A stretch of DNA of 64,000 nucleotides from Paraescarpia echinospica (Eukaryota; Annelida; Polychaeta; Sabellida; Siboglinidae). The notes beneath the pieces are model-generated. The model worked only from the letters and a program-made list of their open reading frames with translations. It did not search any database and was not told where the DNA came from. Below, one piece after another: positions 25,001 to 35,756 of the stretch. Both the position numbers and the translations under genes were made by a program. Location of the stretch: the NCBI GenBank assembly GCA_020002185.1, contig CM034533.1, positions 54,679,563 to 54,743,562 on the forward strand, in the 5' to 3' direction. The stretch's first letter is position 1, and every line of letters starts with the position of its first letter.

Positions 25001-25559
25001 TGATGCTAAGATACTGGGCTGGACACATTGGCAGCGAGAGGTCACTCTCCGAGAGAGGAGGAAGAGACTGAACCAGTGACCCTGTAACTGTCTTGTTACT
25101 AGCCGATCCTTTTGTCACAGAGCTGTTATCAAGAGAAGAGTCGCCACAGTCGTCATGTGTCAAATCTCTGACACATTTCTCAGAGACATGCGAGTCTGTT
25201 GTTGTATCAGCTTCTGATGTCCTAAGCATATTCTCCGCATTTCTGTCGGAATTTTCAATATGTGCTTCCTCCTTGTTTTCTACATGTACCTCTAATTCAC
25301 ACTGCATGTTTGCTGCATCCATTTTAGATGAATTTTTGTCATTGCCGTTGTTTGTTGACAGTTTCTCCACATCTGAATCAACGTTTGTTTTGTCCGTGTT
25401 TCCGATGCCGTTTTGTATGCTAGCGCCACTGGGTGGAAGATTCAGTTGTTGCCTTAATGCGTCCCAGAGGCCATCAATCCATGGGTCGACAACTATTTCC
25501 AATCTGAGACATAAAGAAAGCGTCACAGACAGAGGCACAGTGAAATGTGTGTGTGTACA

Positions 25560-25590
<31 letters not shown>

Positions 25591-28500
25591 AAGTGTGTGT
25601 ATGTGCGAGTGTGTGTGTGGTGTGTGTGTGTGTGTTTGGTGTGTGTGCATGTGTGTGTGTATGTGAGTGTGTATGTGTGTGTGTGCGTGTGTGGTGTGTG
25701 TGCATGTGTGTGCGAGTGTGTGTGCATGTGTGTGTGAGTGTGTGTTTGGTGTGTGTGTGTGCATGTGTGCGAGTGCATGTGTGTGTGCGTGTGTGCATGT
25801 GTGCGAGTGTATGTGTGTGCGTGTGTGGGTGTGTACATGTTGTTGTGTATGTGACTGTCTTGTGTTATATTACGAAGCGTGTGACCGAAGGCATTTAACG
25901 ATTTTTATTCGCCAACCAACCGGGATCCGGAACTCCTGTTCGGCCCCGATACCATGTGTGTGTGTGATGTGTGCATGTTTGTGCGAGTGTGTATATATAT
26001 GTGAGTGTGTTTGGTGTGTGCGTGTGTGTGTGTGTGATGTATGTGTGTGCGAGTGTGTGTATGTGTATGCGTAAGTGTGTGTGTGTGTATGTGCGAGTGT
26101 GTGTGTGGTGTGTGCGGGTTTGTGTGTGTGTGTGTGCGAGTGTGTGTGGTGTGTGTGTATGTGCGAGTGTGTGCGTGTTTGTGCGAGTGTGTGTGCATGG
26201 TGTGTGTGGGTATGTGCGAGTGTGGTGTTTGTGTGTGTGTATGTGCGAGTGTGTGTGTGTGTGTGCGAGTGTGTGAGTGTGGGTATGTGCGAGTGTGGTG
26301 TGTGTGTATTTGTGTGTATGTGAGTGTGCGTGTGGTGTATGCAGTGTGTGTGTGTATGTGCAAGTGTGTGTGTGTGCGTGTATGTGCGAGTGTGTGTGTG
26401 GTGTGTGTTTGTGTGTGTGTATGTGCAAGTGTTTGTGTATGTGCGTGTGTGTGTGCTGTGTGAGCGTCCATATATGTATGCATGTGTATCCAACACACCT
26501 GGGTTCATGGAATGAAGTGTGAATGAGAACATACCCTGTGGCATCATCTGCCCAGCCAGCAGGGTAGAAGTGTTTTGCCCCCAGCTGTTGCAGTCGTGCA
26601 TCAAGAGTCTTGCCACATTTGCAGAAGTTGGTATAGTTGGAGTCTCCCAAACCTAGAAAGAAAACGTTTAATTGGTAGTTACTTCAAATACTTCATTGTA
26701 CAAAACAAACAGTATTTATACAAACACATCGAGTAAACAATGTAGAGTTTAAATATAAAAAAACCATCCTATGCATACATCCAGGATGATAGTAAATAAT
26801 AATTCTGCGTTGGGTATATTTATCTCTCAAGAAACTTTTTTTTTTTTTCTCTATAATTTCTGACCACATCTGACGGCCTTCTTCAGCAGACTGAATTTTC
26901 GGTCATGTCACATGACCTACATCATGTGACACAAGCTGGAGCATGACTGGCGGGAGCTCCTGGCCGACGTCTCTATTCATTGAAGGCTTCCCCCATCCCC
27001 CAAGCCAGGGCTGTTTGCCATGCAAAACTAGCTCTGGCTGATCCCCTATGCGAAGTGCGGAAGTTAGCTGAGTCAAACTAGTAATTGACTTTGCCAGTCG
27101 CGACTGCATCACCATCTTCTACTTCCTAAACATTGCATGTAACACGAGCCACAGTTGGCTGAAATTAGTTTTATTATGACCACCTGACCTGCCGAGATCC
27201 ACTGATCAAGTGAGCGATTTCATAGGCTGAGCTTAAATTCAGAGTTTCGCAAAGCGATCAGCCGGGGGTACTGCTGGCTGGCACTGACATAATCAGCAGC
27301 AGCGACCCCTGGCGCGCGAGGATGTTTCCCCTGTAGATGTTAATCGCCTCCGCGATGTTTCTCCTCTGCCAGTTCTCCGCGAGGTCTAAGATTTTCACCT
27401 TTCATCTTTTATCAAACACTGGTGGCCTGTGTTCAAATTGTGTTCGTTTATAGGGATTGGCGACACAACAGATGTTCTTTATATCGTGTGCCCAGTGCCC
27501 TCACTGTTTCTCCTATGTAGTGTTGAATCTGTTGATCACATTCTGGGCATTGGATGTCATATACCACCCCACACTTTGCTGCCTTGTCTGGTTTGTCTTT
27601 TGGGTGTACCGGCTGGGACCTCCGGGTGTTGATCGGTTTGTGGTACAATGGTACGTCATAGGTCTTGAAAATCCTTGCCAATTGTTCAGACAGCTTACTG
27701 ATATAGGGTAGACCTATGGCATGTTGTCTTCTGTTGGTTTCTTTGGTGTTGACATTCTCCTTATTTCTCCTTGGTTGTGTTCTATAAAACTGTTAAACAT
27801 CCAAGATTGTACCCGTTTGTTTTCAGAACTTTCTTTATGTGTTCAACCTCTTTGGATTAATCCTTTTCTTCAGTTACCAAACTTTTTGCCCTTTGGAAGA
27901 ATGTCCTCACCATTGACCGTTTGTGTTCTAATGGGTGGTTTGAATCCCGGTTCAAATACTAGTCTGTGTGTGTGTTGCCTTCTGATACACCTTCACCTTG
28001 GTTGATCCATCGTCCTTCACACATATACATGTGTCTAGAAAGGTTAGTGTGTTGTTATGTTCTGGTTCTACTGTGAACTTGATGTTATCGTCCATTGAAT
28101 TCAGATAGTGTGTGAACTGTTCTACCTCACTCCCTTGTAGCAATGTGAATGTGTCATCCACATATCTCAACCAGATGTCTGGAGGGTGAGGTGCTTCCCT
28201 GATGGCTCTTTCTTCAAAATATTCTATGTACATCAGGGACACCAGTGAACCCATGGTCACTCCCTTATTCTGCTTGTAGAACACTCCATTATAACTGAGA
28301 TATGCGGTGTTTAGACAGATTTCTAACAGTGGTGATTTGGTCCACTGATAGTTCACATTGGTCTTTCAGTGTTGTGTCCAGGTTTAATCGGTCCTTGATC
28401 ATTGATACTGCCTCTTACATTGGGATACTAGTGAACAGGGCTGTCACATCGAATGATACCATTTTCCTCCCTGGTGGAACATCCAACCCTTCAATTTGTC

Positions 28501-31500
28501 GCCAACCCCTATTAGAGATAAGCGTACACAAGTTGAACACAGGCCACCAGTGTTCGATGAAAGATGTGAAAATCTTAGACCTCAAGGAGAACTGGCAGAG
28601 GAGAAAGATCAAGGAAGCAATTAACATCTACAGGGGGAAGCCTTCACTAAACAGAGACATCAGCCAGGAGCTCCAGCCAGTCATGCTCCAGCTCGTGTCA
28701 CATGTGACACGACCGTAAATTCAGTCTGCTGAAGAAGTCCACGAGATGCGGTCGAAATTATACAGAGAAAAAATAAAAAAGTTTCTTGAGAGGTAAATAT
28801 ACCCAACATGAATAACCAAGAAACCGGATCATCACTACATTCAAGAATAATTCTGTGGTCTTACACAGGACCAGTCTCCTGTCAGACAAGATACCCGTGG
28901 CGTTTATGCCATTTTCAAACGTATTTATTTAATCTGTGTAAAAATGCATTGAAATTGCATAAATTTCAATAACGATTTCAGTGCAAGTAGAAATTCTGGT
29001 CAGGCAAGTAGAATGTCAAGGTGACTTGCCCGGTTGGCAAGCAGTGTTTCCCTTGGGTAAAATTATGGGTGAGGTGGTAGGGGTGGGCTAACCAAGTTTT
29101 TTAAACTAGCTTTAAAATGGTGCATTCTAAGGCATATTTCAACCTATACTCTTGAATATAGAGGGGAAGATATATAACAATAAGACAGCATGTAAACATG
29201 TCAATTACACCATTTGTAAATGTAGTAATCATGATTGATAAAAGTCGGTAATCATGATTGCTTTATCGTGTTGAGGTGTGGTTTCCACTTGACCACTGGT
29301 ATTCAGTTGAAGTGTGGTTTCCACTTGACCACTGGTACTTGGTTGTGGTGATGTTTATCTTGCCCTAACCCTAGGCCTTGTTACCACGCTGACAGAGTCA
29401 GTGACAGTGGTATCATCTGAAGACTCTTTCCCCCATCATCACCTTTAAATGATTATCATGTCATAATATTATGATGTTAAATAATTATTGGTGGCGTCTA
29501 TTCCAAAGATTATACTTTATTTGTTACTAGCATTCTATGCAATTAATTAAATAATAGTAAAACTTTATTTTGACACCATCAAATCCAGGACAGTCATTTC
29601 TGGAATGCCACAAACGTATGTTTCTATTAATTGCAAGAAAGTTTCTCAAATAGCGTCTTTTTATAAAACAGTGGAAGTTGTTTAATATATCCACATTCTA
29701 AGCAAACATATCATTGCCTAGCCCAAGGAGATGATAATCCGTTAATATACATGGTTTTGGGCAATAGGCATCTTTTACAAGATTATGAACTTTGGTGGTT
29801 TATATTCGTAAATACTTCACTCAGACTAACTTTCCCAAAAGTTTGTTTGCACAACTTTGTTGGAATATGTATTGTATATTTTGCACAAAGATATCTTACG
29901 AATCGTGTTCTTTATTTTGCCAAAAACGGGATAGAACATTAGTTGAATAGAGTAGTTGGCACTTGTATCGAATCCGGACCCACCTCTATTTCGCCAGTAT
30001 AACTTTAAATTTGATACCTCAGTGAGTTAGTTCCATCATTCAACATTATCATAGACATATTTACATTTAAGAACATTGCATCTTTGCGCCCTTTTGTCAG
30101 TTTTGAGGCATAAATAGCACCCCAGTTTGTATCAACATATGCTGCTATATTGCTCATTTTACACACATGATGTGGCAACACACAATCGCTGCGGTGCAGA
30201 CTAGTGTATATCAGGTCGCTATTTGAGCTTCAAAGCCCACAAAGGGGTCTGGATCCGATACAAGTGCCGACTAGAGAATAAGATGCATAGTTTTTATTTG
30301 GGCTTCTAAAGGGTCCGGATTTGACACAAGTGCCGACTAGTGACATAGTGTCAATAGCGTGCCAGCATCATAAACCAGAAATTCAACATCAGCTACACAA
30401 GAATTCTGATTTATAGTGGGTGCATACTATAATAGTAAAATTGAGTGCAAAAGACATCTTAATTCAGTTACCGTTTTCTTTGTTTTTTTTCTCCAAGTTC
30501 CACATGTCTCCCAAACACAGTTACTGACATTTGGGTGCCATGTTACACGAATGTCTAGATTGCTAGTATGTCGAGACTCCGCAAAGTGTCACCATTGGAG
30601 ACACCAGGGATCCTGCAGGAATATTCCGTGATTGGGCAACTGAGAAGTGATATGTCATTCACGTTGTCCAATGAAGTTAATTCCAAGAGGTAAATCCTAC
30701 CTGGCCCTGAGCGACGTTAAGACGACTAAACAATGTTGCTACAAATCTGTAATTTTGCAGGAATATAAGTGACTTTGTGGCATAATTTCGCACAGCTCGC
30801 CAACGCTGAATATAACATAAAATAACAAAAATGGGCGCATGGAATAGCAACAATGCAGCAATTTCGGCATATTTTTGGGCAAGGCGGCATAGAAACATGA
30901 TGAGGTGGCCCACTTCACTCGTCATATACCAGGGGAAACACTGGGCAACTGGCCAAAAACCTTATTGTCAAGTCCTGAAGGTAGACTCAAGCCACCTGCG
31001 AAGAAATTTAAGAATAAAGGGATGTAGTCTGTTTGTCTACCCAGAATTAGCGGAGTAATTTCTAACTGGAAGTCTGCTGTGTTGACCGTGGGAAAGTGAG
31101 CATTGTTGAACATCAAAGAGTATAGCAGTTAACTCGGCCCAATTCGGCCGTATTGCCAATAATGATTGTTTTGAAATTGGATGTTTTGTTTACTATTTAA
31201 CATGCACCCGTGGTTATGCCTTCAAATTGCGACCGTTGTTACTAAACACAATTTAGCGGCAGATAGGGTGATATTACCTAACAGGGTGAAGTGGAGATGT
31301 TCCATATAGTCGCCAGGCAACGTCTTCTTGCGGAGTCGACGCATAAACTTGAGAACTGTATCAGGAGGTTCCCCATCTCCCGTAGTAGATACAATGATCA
31401 CCGCACACGTCTCACGCTCTAGGTAAAACTGTACAGGCAATGGGAAAATGTGTTATGGAGAGTTTAGTAAAAAGTGTATAATACACACGTTACTTTACCA

Positions 31501-34500
31501 TAAATTAGCTTACCAATAGAGTAGAGCAGCAAAGGACATAAATGATCACAATTATGGTGGCGCAATCTGGAGAATACTACTCACTTTTCTCAGGTAGGAA
31601 GGATAAAGGCCCTCTTAAAGGCAGAAAAACATGTAATTAAATAACACTATATACTACTGTTGTGTTTTATGTACTACATTGACAATCAGAGACAAACAGT
31701 CGAAGGAAGCGAATGTACATAGAAAGAGTTAAGTGGACCTCGGAATCTCAAAATTAAAATTCCGATATTTTACCTTACCATTCACAATTGGTGTACCACA
31801 AGGCTCTATTCTAGGTCGCCTGTTATTTACAATATATATTAATGATTTTCCAAAAGCCAGTAAAATGTTTAACTTTATTATGTATGCTGACGATACCACT
31901 TTATTTAGCACCATCAGTTGTTTTCATGATAATTTACCTAACAAAAGTACTGAATCGGCAATAAATTATGAACTCCTAAAAATACACAAATGACTAAACA
32001 TTAATAAGTTATCCTTAAACAGAAACAAATCTAAATATATGGCCTTTCACAAGCCAAATAAAGTTGTTAAGAACCTGTCGCTCAACACCAATGGAACAAT
32101 CATTGAAAGTGTGGAAGAATTAAATTTTTTAGGACGACTTTAGATACAAATTTAAATTGGAAAAAACATATTGAAAACATAAAATGAGTGTTCCAAAACT
32201 GTATGTATCCTAAATACATTAAAACATGTATTTCCTCTAGAAATTAAAATTATTATCTCATATTAACTATTGCATTATGGCGTAGGAATACAAGGCAGCC
32301 GAACGTTAAAAATACAAAAGAAAGCTATGAGAAGTCTAACTCTAAGTAAATACAATTCTCATAGTGAACCTCTTTTCAAAAATGAATGTTTTAAAAGTAG
32401 ATGACATACTAAAGTTACATGAATTTAAATTCTATTTTAAATACGTGCTTCAAGACTTACCTGCATACCGGTACTTATTAAACTGGAAACTAAGCCCTAA
32501 TGCTTCCGTTCATAATTACAACACTGGGAGGACAACAAAGTTACACTCATTCAGAACAAAACACGAATCTGCTAAAAGATGCCTTAGATGTAACTTGCCA
32601 CTTATCATTAACAATACCCCTAAATTAGTCACAGAGAAGATTGGAACATGTAGTTTCCAAGGTTTTATAAATTATGCAAAAAAAATCATATTACAAAAAT
32701 ATGCAGATATGTGTACAATCCTTAACTGTTACATATGCAATTAAAGGCAACAGAATCAGTAATATGTGTGTAATATGTGCTAGGTATATATGCACAAATG
32801 TGTATGTATTTATGTATGTACGGTATATAAACGCATGTATGAATATGCAAGTACATTGATGTGTACGTGTGACAACTATCATTAATTTATTATAATATGT
32901 TATCACAAACAGAAAATATAGTTTGCACGGTTTTGTATTAGAATACATGCATATGTACACATGCAAAACCGTGCAAACTATTTTTGCTCTTTCTTTCTTC
33001 TTCTGCACATCGCACTTCTTTCGTATAAATTAGTTGAACAATGATTTTAGTGGCTCCTATGAATGCGACTGTTAGTCTTAATAGGAGTCACTGACTCCCT
33101 TTAAAACACATTACATGGCACTTGTATATATATATATATATTGAATTTATATGCCTTCATATTGTTTATGTTAATGCTTATTGTTATACACACTGTATAT
33201 CGGGGTCAAAATAAACTTTCTTGTTCTTGTTCTTCTTCATCTCGGAAGAAATGCACTGGCACAATACGTCAAAGTTGGCATATCAATAAATTCACTCAGT
33301 GGTATTAATGAATACCTGGCTGCAAAGTGGATATTGCACTGTATAAGAGCTTACCAGTACCTTTTTACTTTTATATGCACAGAAGTTCTCATTACTCCAC
33401 AACAGCACACAAAAGCACTTAAGGTGGCTGCACCGGCTATTATATGCTTCTTTTGAATTAATCACTTCTAATATAAGTTTTGAAGATAAGCTAACCATTT
33501 TTTTTCAGAGTTTGCCTCAGATACTAAACAATACTCCAGACCAAAAAGAATTGATTTTTTATGTTGTTTAGAGATATTTAAATGTGTTTAAAGACAATTA
33601 AAAAATATTTCTAAAATCACCTTAAAATGGCATTTTATTTCATTTTGAGAAACTCCCCAAAAGAAAAATTTGTATGGTTGTAAGTACAAACATGTTATTG
33701 ACATTCACATGGGATGTTTTGTAAACAAATGCATATTAAGTTGAGTTCATATGCCAAGTTATGGCTCTGAAATTATTGTAGGTTTTTTTTATAAAAAGTT
33801 ACATTAAGTAATACTTCCTGGTTATTACTAATAATACAACTGTCACCAGATGCTTGTTTTTTGCTTAGAAATGTGACTTTTTTACTGGCATGTGGCTTAT
33901 TTCAACACAATTTGACAGACATTCTATTACTGAGATTTCCCCCCAAGGTTTTCCCGCCAAGTTGTCTCATGATATTGTGTTACGAAGGGCCATGTCTTGA
34001 ACTAGTTGTGGTGGACAAGATTGATTGACACCTGCTGGGGTCAGTCACATGTCATTGCAAATGGCGGCTGAGGTCGGCATTATGGAGAATAAACAAAACT
34101 ACGGCCAGTATTTGGTGATTTGACAGCGTGATGTATTTAGGTAATTAATACAACAGCATAGTGGCATGTGAATAACCAGGCTATTATGATCTGCATTCAT
34201 GGTGAATGAATTTATGTTTGAACTGGGCTGACACACACCTGATCGTCACTATGGAAACATAGTCAGTTTCCAAGAATCTGAAGGGACTTTCCACAGACAC
34301 ACTAAAAATACTAGTTTTTAAAGGACTGATTGGTGACATGTGGCGATAGTGCCTTGGTTTTTTTAATAGTACACATGTTCATACTGACACCTACTAATGT
34401 TCTATGAAAAAAAATAAAGAAATCAACTGACATAATAGCCAGTGCAGCTACCTTAAGGGGCTTAGCAAGAGAACTTTCTGCCCATCTTCAAGACTGTCAG

Positions 34501-34987
34501 ATGACTGGCCAAAATGGGTAATTAAAAAAGACTAGTGGAATTTAGAGCAAGCCAGCTGGCCTCTAGAGTCTAGACATGTCTTAATGACACTAGGAGCCCA
34601 ATCATTTGCACAACTAGTAGTGAAATAAATCAAATGGATCAGTGTTAATTAAATAAATGGGTCAAATGACACTAGAATCTGGTTTGTCATTGAACAAACT
34701 AAGCTGGCCAATAATGGCAGTGACTGATGTGAAAGGCCTCCACACCAGCCGTTCGCATGCTAAAAGGCACACTTTTGATTTATTTAAGACAGGCAAACAA
34801 ATTATTTCTGGCTAAGGGCTTGGTGATTGTACTTGGCACCTACCCGTTTCTCTGTGAGGCCGAGACAGTGTAACTCAGCAGTGAGCCCTTGTTCTGTGGC
34901 CCTGTCTGCAACCTCTTCTGCTATCCCCTGAGCCTGCCCTGTCTGTGAGCCGTACAATAGAAGAAACCGGGACTTGTCTGATGACAT
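16077..34987 (-). CDS. MTRR: Methionine synthase reductase (MTRR), complete, 14 coding exons, 763 aa
   Basis: Diflavin reductase that reactivates oxidised methionine synthase by passing NADPH electrons through FAD and FMN to cobalamin. Exons: 34987-34844, 31428-31278, 26652-26535, 25503-24978, 24228-24085, 23470-23385, 22903-22744, 22126-21946, 21467-21425, 20416-20206, 19725-19607, 18084-17998, 17071-16830, 16156-16077. All have AG/GT borders and matching phases. FMN domain: YGSQTGQA (12-19), [10 protein letters not shown] (62-71), GLGDSNY (99-105). Acidic Ser/Thr-rich hinge about 150-310. FAD domain: KAYS (512-515), [11 protein letters not shown] (526-536), GVCTGWL (548-554). NADPH domain: GPGTGVAPF (613-621), [13 protein letters not shown] (644-656), SFSRD (675-679), VCGDAK (714-719). 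It ends DVWT, with the penultimate Trp expected to shield the flavin. Slightly longer than the human protein because of the hinge. An AG just before the ATG allows a noncoding upstream exon. The introns carry many insertions. Confidence 0.95.
16226..16517 (-). mobile_element. tRNA-derived SINE, copy 1
   Basis: On the minus strand the head resembles a tRNA: an A-box-like GGCATAGGGGGTAA (about 16509-16496) and a degraded B box GTTTGAATAC (about 16465-16456). The shared body follows (CTTCCCAGAGAAGTCGAGAT, then CCTAAGGACTGGATACT). It is in the last MTRR intron, about 70 bp from the final exon. Confidence 0.7.
17124..17362 (-). mobile_element. tRNA-derived SINE, copy 2
   Basis: Minus-strand A-box-like TGGAGCATGG (17350-17341) and a perfect B box GTTCGAATCC (17320-17311), then GGGCAAGTTAAGTAACT, the body CTTCCCAGAGAAGTCTAGAT, and CCTAAGGACTGGACACT. 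Same family as copies near 16.3, 23.7, 61.6 and 63.9 kb. In an MTRR intron. Confidence 0.75.
18646..19540. repeat. 30-bp minisatellite in an MTRR intron, about 30 copies
   Basis: Imperfect tandem unit of 30 bp (AAAACAGGTGGGAGATGGGA followed by GGTTGGCCCC). A longer composite block (GACCAAAAAAAGGAGGGAGA, then variant units GGTTTGTCC, AGTTGTCCCC and AATTGGTTC) occurs three times, near 18676, 18957 and 19117. Since 30 is a multiple of 3, both strands show long decapeptide-repeat frames. These are not genes: they are intronic to MTRR and lie between exons at 19607 and 18084. Confidence 0.95.
20640..21232 (-). mobile_element. Non-LTR retrotransposon endonuclease fragment (CR1/Jockey type)
   Basis: Minus-strand frame (ATG at 21226) with APE-endonuclease blocks in order: [33 protein letters not shown], then after an in-frame TAA (20816) VGLVYRSPN and IIMGDFNHG. 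The fragment ends abruptly near 20640 before any RT domain. It lies between MTRR exons 21467-21425 and 20416-20206. Confidence 0.85.
21831..21990 (-). repeat. Tandem triplication of an MTRR exon/intron junction
   Basis: A unit of about 52-54 bp spanning the 3' end of the MTRR exon 22126-21946 and its donor site is present three times: about 21937-21990 (functional), 21885-21936 and 21831-21882. All share AATACTATTYCAATGGG. On the minus strand the functional donor is TATTAG/GTAGGG. The second copy reads TATTCA/GTAGGG and keeps GT. The third reads TATTAG/GCAGTG. The unit is not a multiple of 3, so use of a distal donor would change the reading frame. Confidence 0.85.
23552..23836 (+). mobile_element. 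tRNA-derived SINE, copy 3
   Basis: Plus-strand copy with a degraded head (GTTTCGAACTTTGGGCAAG), the body GGCTGAATGCTTCCCACAGA, AAGTCAAGATGGTGTTCAAT, and the end CCTAAGGACTTGATCCTGTG followed by ATATAAGAACC. In the MTRR intron between exons 24228-24085 and 23470-23385. Confidence 0.7.
25544..26462. repeat. Long interrupted (TG)n array
   Basis: About 900 bp of TG repeats broken by CG, CA and GA dinucleotides (GTGTGCGAGTG words), with a non-repeat block at about 25860-25950. All frames are open on one or both strands, giving Cys/Val or His/Thr-rich translations that are artefacts. It lies in the MTRR intron between exons 26652-26535 and 25503-24978. Confidence 0.95.
27448..27681 (-). pseudogene. 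GIY-YIG endonuclease domain of the Penelope-like element
   Basis: This 77-residue frame carries the GIY-YIG-type signature of Penelope-like elements: a Cys-rich lead, [11 protein letters not shown] (38-48), YIGET (55-59) and TRYKEH (65-70). Upstream in the same element come the [16 protein letters not shown] connector and then the RT. In the family it nicks DNA for target-primed integration. Confidence 0.85.
27952..28627 (-). pseudogene. Penelope-type reverse transcriptase, frameshifted
   Basis: Two frames. 28627-28415 holds the fingers segment ([20 protein letters not shown], the last part being catalytic motif A with FDVTALFTS). 28356-27952 holds [27 protein letters not shown] and the catalytic RYVDDTF (Asp pair at 67-68), then NTLTFLD. 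The break between the frames and later stops make this copy inactive. Confidence 0.88.
28860..29945. other. MTRR intron, nothing coding; a short tandem duplication
   Basis: Near 29275-29345 the phrase GTGTGGTTTCCACTTGACCA occurs twice in tandem (about 35-bp unit). Otherwise AT-rich intronic sequence without recognisable features. Confidence 0.5.
29948..30276. mobile_element. TIR-type dispersed repeat, copy 2
   Basis: The left end TAGTTGGCACTTGTATC matches the reverse complement of the right end (TAGTCGGCACTTGTATC), continuing into GAATCCGGACCC versus GGATCCAGACCC. The interior is alignable to 13483-13838 in opposite orientation. A second copy of the right end (GGGTCCGGATTTGACACAAG) follows at about 30310-30340. 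Non-coding MITE-like element in an MTRR intron. Confidence 0.65.
30345..31270. other. MTRR intron, nothing recognised
   Basis: No exon, TE protein or clear terminal repeat seen between the TIR repeat and the exon ending at 31278. Confidence 0.45.
31760..33238 (+). mobile_element. CR1/Jockey-type non-LTR retrotransposon, 3' half
   Basis: Starts within the RT palm ([10 protein letters not shown] at about 31787), continues with IYINDF and the catalytic [22 protein letters not shown], and a C-terminal part at 32364-32744. Frames are broken by stops and at least one shift near 32130. The 3' end has an AATAAA (33211-33216) and a TTCTTG repeat tail (about 33218-33238), a tail style seen in some CR1-like elements. 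It lies in the first MTRR intron. Confidence 0.8.
32918..32981. repeat. 21-bp inverted repeat (hairpin)
   Basis: ATAGTTTGCACGGTTTTG.. at 32918-32938 pairs with ..CAAAACCGTGCAAACTAT at 32961-32981, with one mismatch in 21 bp and a 22-nt loop. It lies in the 3' region of the adjacent non-LTR element. Confidence 0.8.
33423..34452. mobile_element. TTAA-flanked MITE (piggyBac-like), 1030 bp
   Basis: Inverted ends GGTGGCTGCACCGGCTAT at 33423 and, reverse complemented, GGTAGCTGCACTGGCTAT at 34452 (about 21 bp, two mismatches). TTAA lies directly outside both (33419-33422 and 34453-34456). No transposase frame. First MTRR intron. Confidence 0.75.
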
Positions 34988-34989
34988 CC

Positions 34990-35755
34990 CTAGGGGCAGC
35001 CAGAGAAACAGATCAATAACACAGAATACTGATCACTGCGACTGTTCTTACCAGTATTAAACTGACCATATATGTTCCTAATTTTTAATATGTTCTCTTT
35101 ATCTCAGTCGCTCCTTAGAGCCAGACCAATGGGCACCTGGAGAAGACCTATGGGTGAGATGAAGCAGCAGGGAAGATCTGACATGAACCTGTGCTCAGCT
35201 GCTTCCCCCATGGCCGTTCTGGCTGCAGGAAATGTTTGTTGTTGCATTATTCAAGGTGGCAGTAAATTGTTTACAAAAAAATATCATTTCACCAGTGCAA
35301 ATGTGTTTTGGTTTTTCATATTAATTAAATAATTTTTTCAAATTAATTAAATATAAATCTTTTTAATAAGTCGATCATAGATTCATAGCTAGCCAGATAA
35401 CTCTTAGAACTGTCTCTTCCGAGAACAACATAGGCATTTTTCACGGAGTTCCTGGTTTAATTAAACAAACAAAAGGATTATGGCCTTTTAATTACTTGTG
35501 GATATTAACTGGAGGCTTCCGACCGAGAATGTATGCCGACTGAAGATATAATCAACGTACAAAAACTTTATATTCCACTATAACAAATTATATGTGCACC
35601 TTACTTATTGACTTCAATTCCAATTTAATTTTGTTTATGATTGTTATCAATTTCATTAAAAATACGAAGATATTTTTTCTTCAATTCTACATCATGACCG
35701 ACACTACAGTTTTACAAACTATCATTTTTGGCCCGTCTATTTATAAATCTTAATG
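34990..35755. other. 5' flank of MTRR
   Basis: Should contain the MTRR promoter or a noncoding first exon: an AG acceptor-like CTGCCCCTAG directly precedes GGATG on the minus strand. I see no TATA-type signal or CpG patch that fixes the start. A short open frame at 35072-35332 matches nothing known to me. Confidence 0.35.
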
Positions 35756-35756
35756 C

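Larger units (their letters stand above)
26808..28845 (-). mobile_element. Penelope-like retroelement with inverted terminal arms, about 2.04 kb
   Basis: Minus-strand element with a Penelope-type RT and a C-terminal GIY-YIG endonuclease. A perfect 10-bp direct repeat AATAATTCTG bounds it (26798-26807 and 28846-28855). The region downstream of the endonuclease (27470 down to 26813) is present again, inverted, at the 5' end (28497-28807). The right arm lacks about 330 bp, jumping from a CAGGGG point to AAGCCTTC. Repeated 'pseudo-LTR' ends in direct or inverted arrangement are known for Penelope-like elements. It is in the MTRR intron between exons 31428-31278 and 26652-26535. Confidence 0.88.

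Noticed and set aside
25093..26650. Cys/Val-rich and His/Thr-rich proteins
   Set aside because: Translations of the TG microsatellite. Only the non-repeat flanks (25503-24978 and 26652-26535) are MTRR exons.
35072..35332. Possible divergent gene sharing a promoter with MTRR (as FASTKD3 does in vertebrates)
   Set aside because: The frame shows no FAST-kinase-like or other recognisable sequence.
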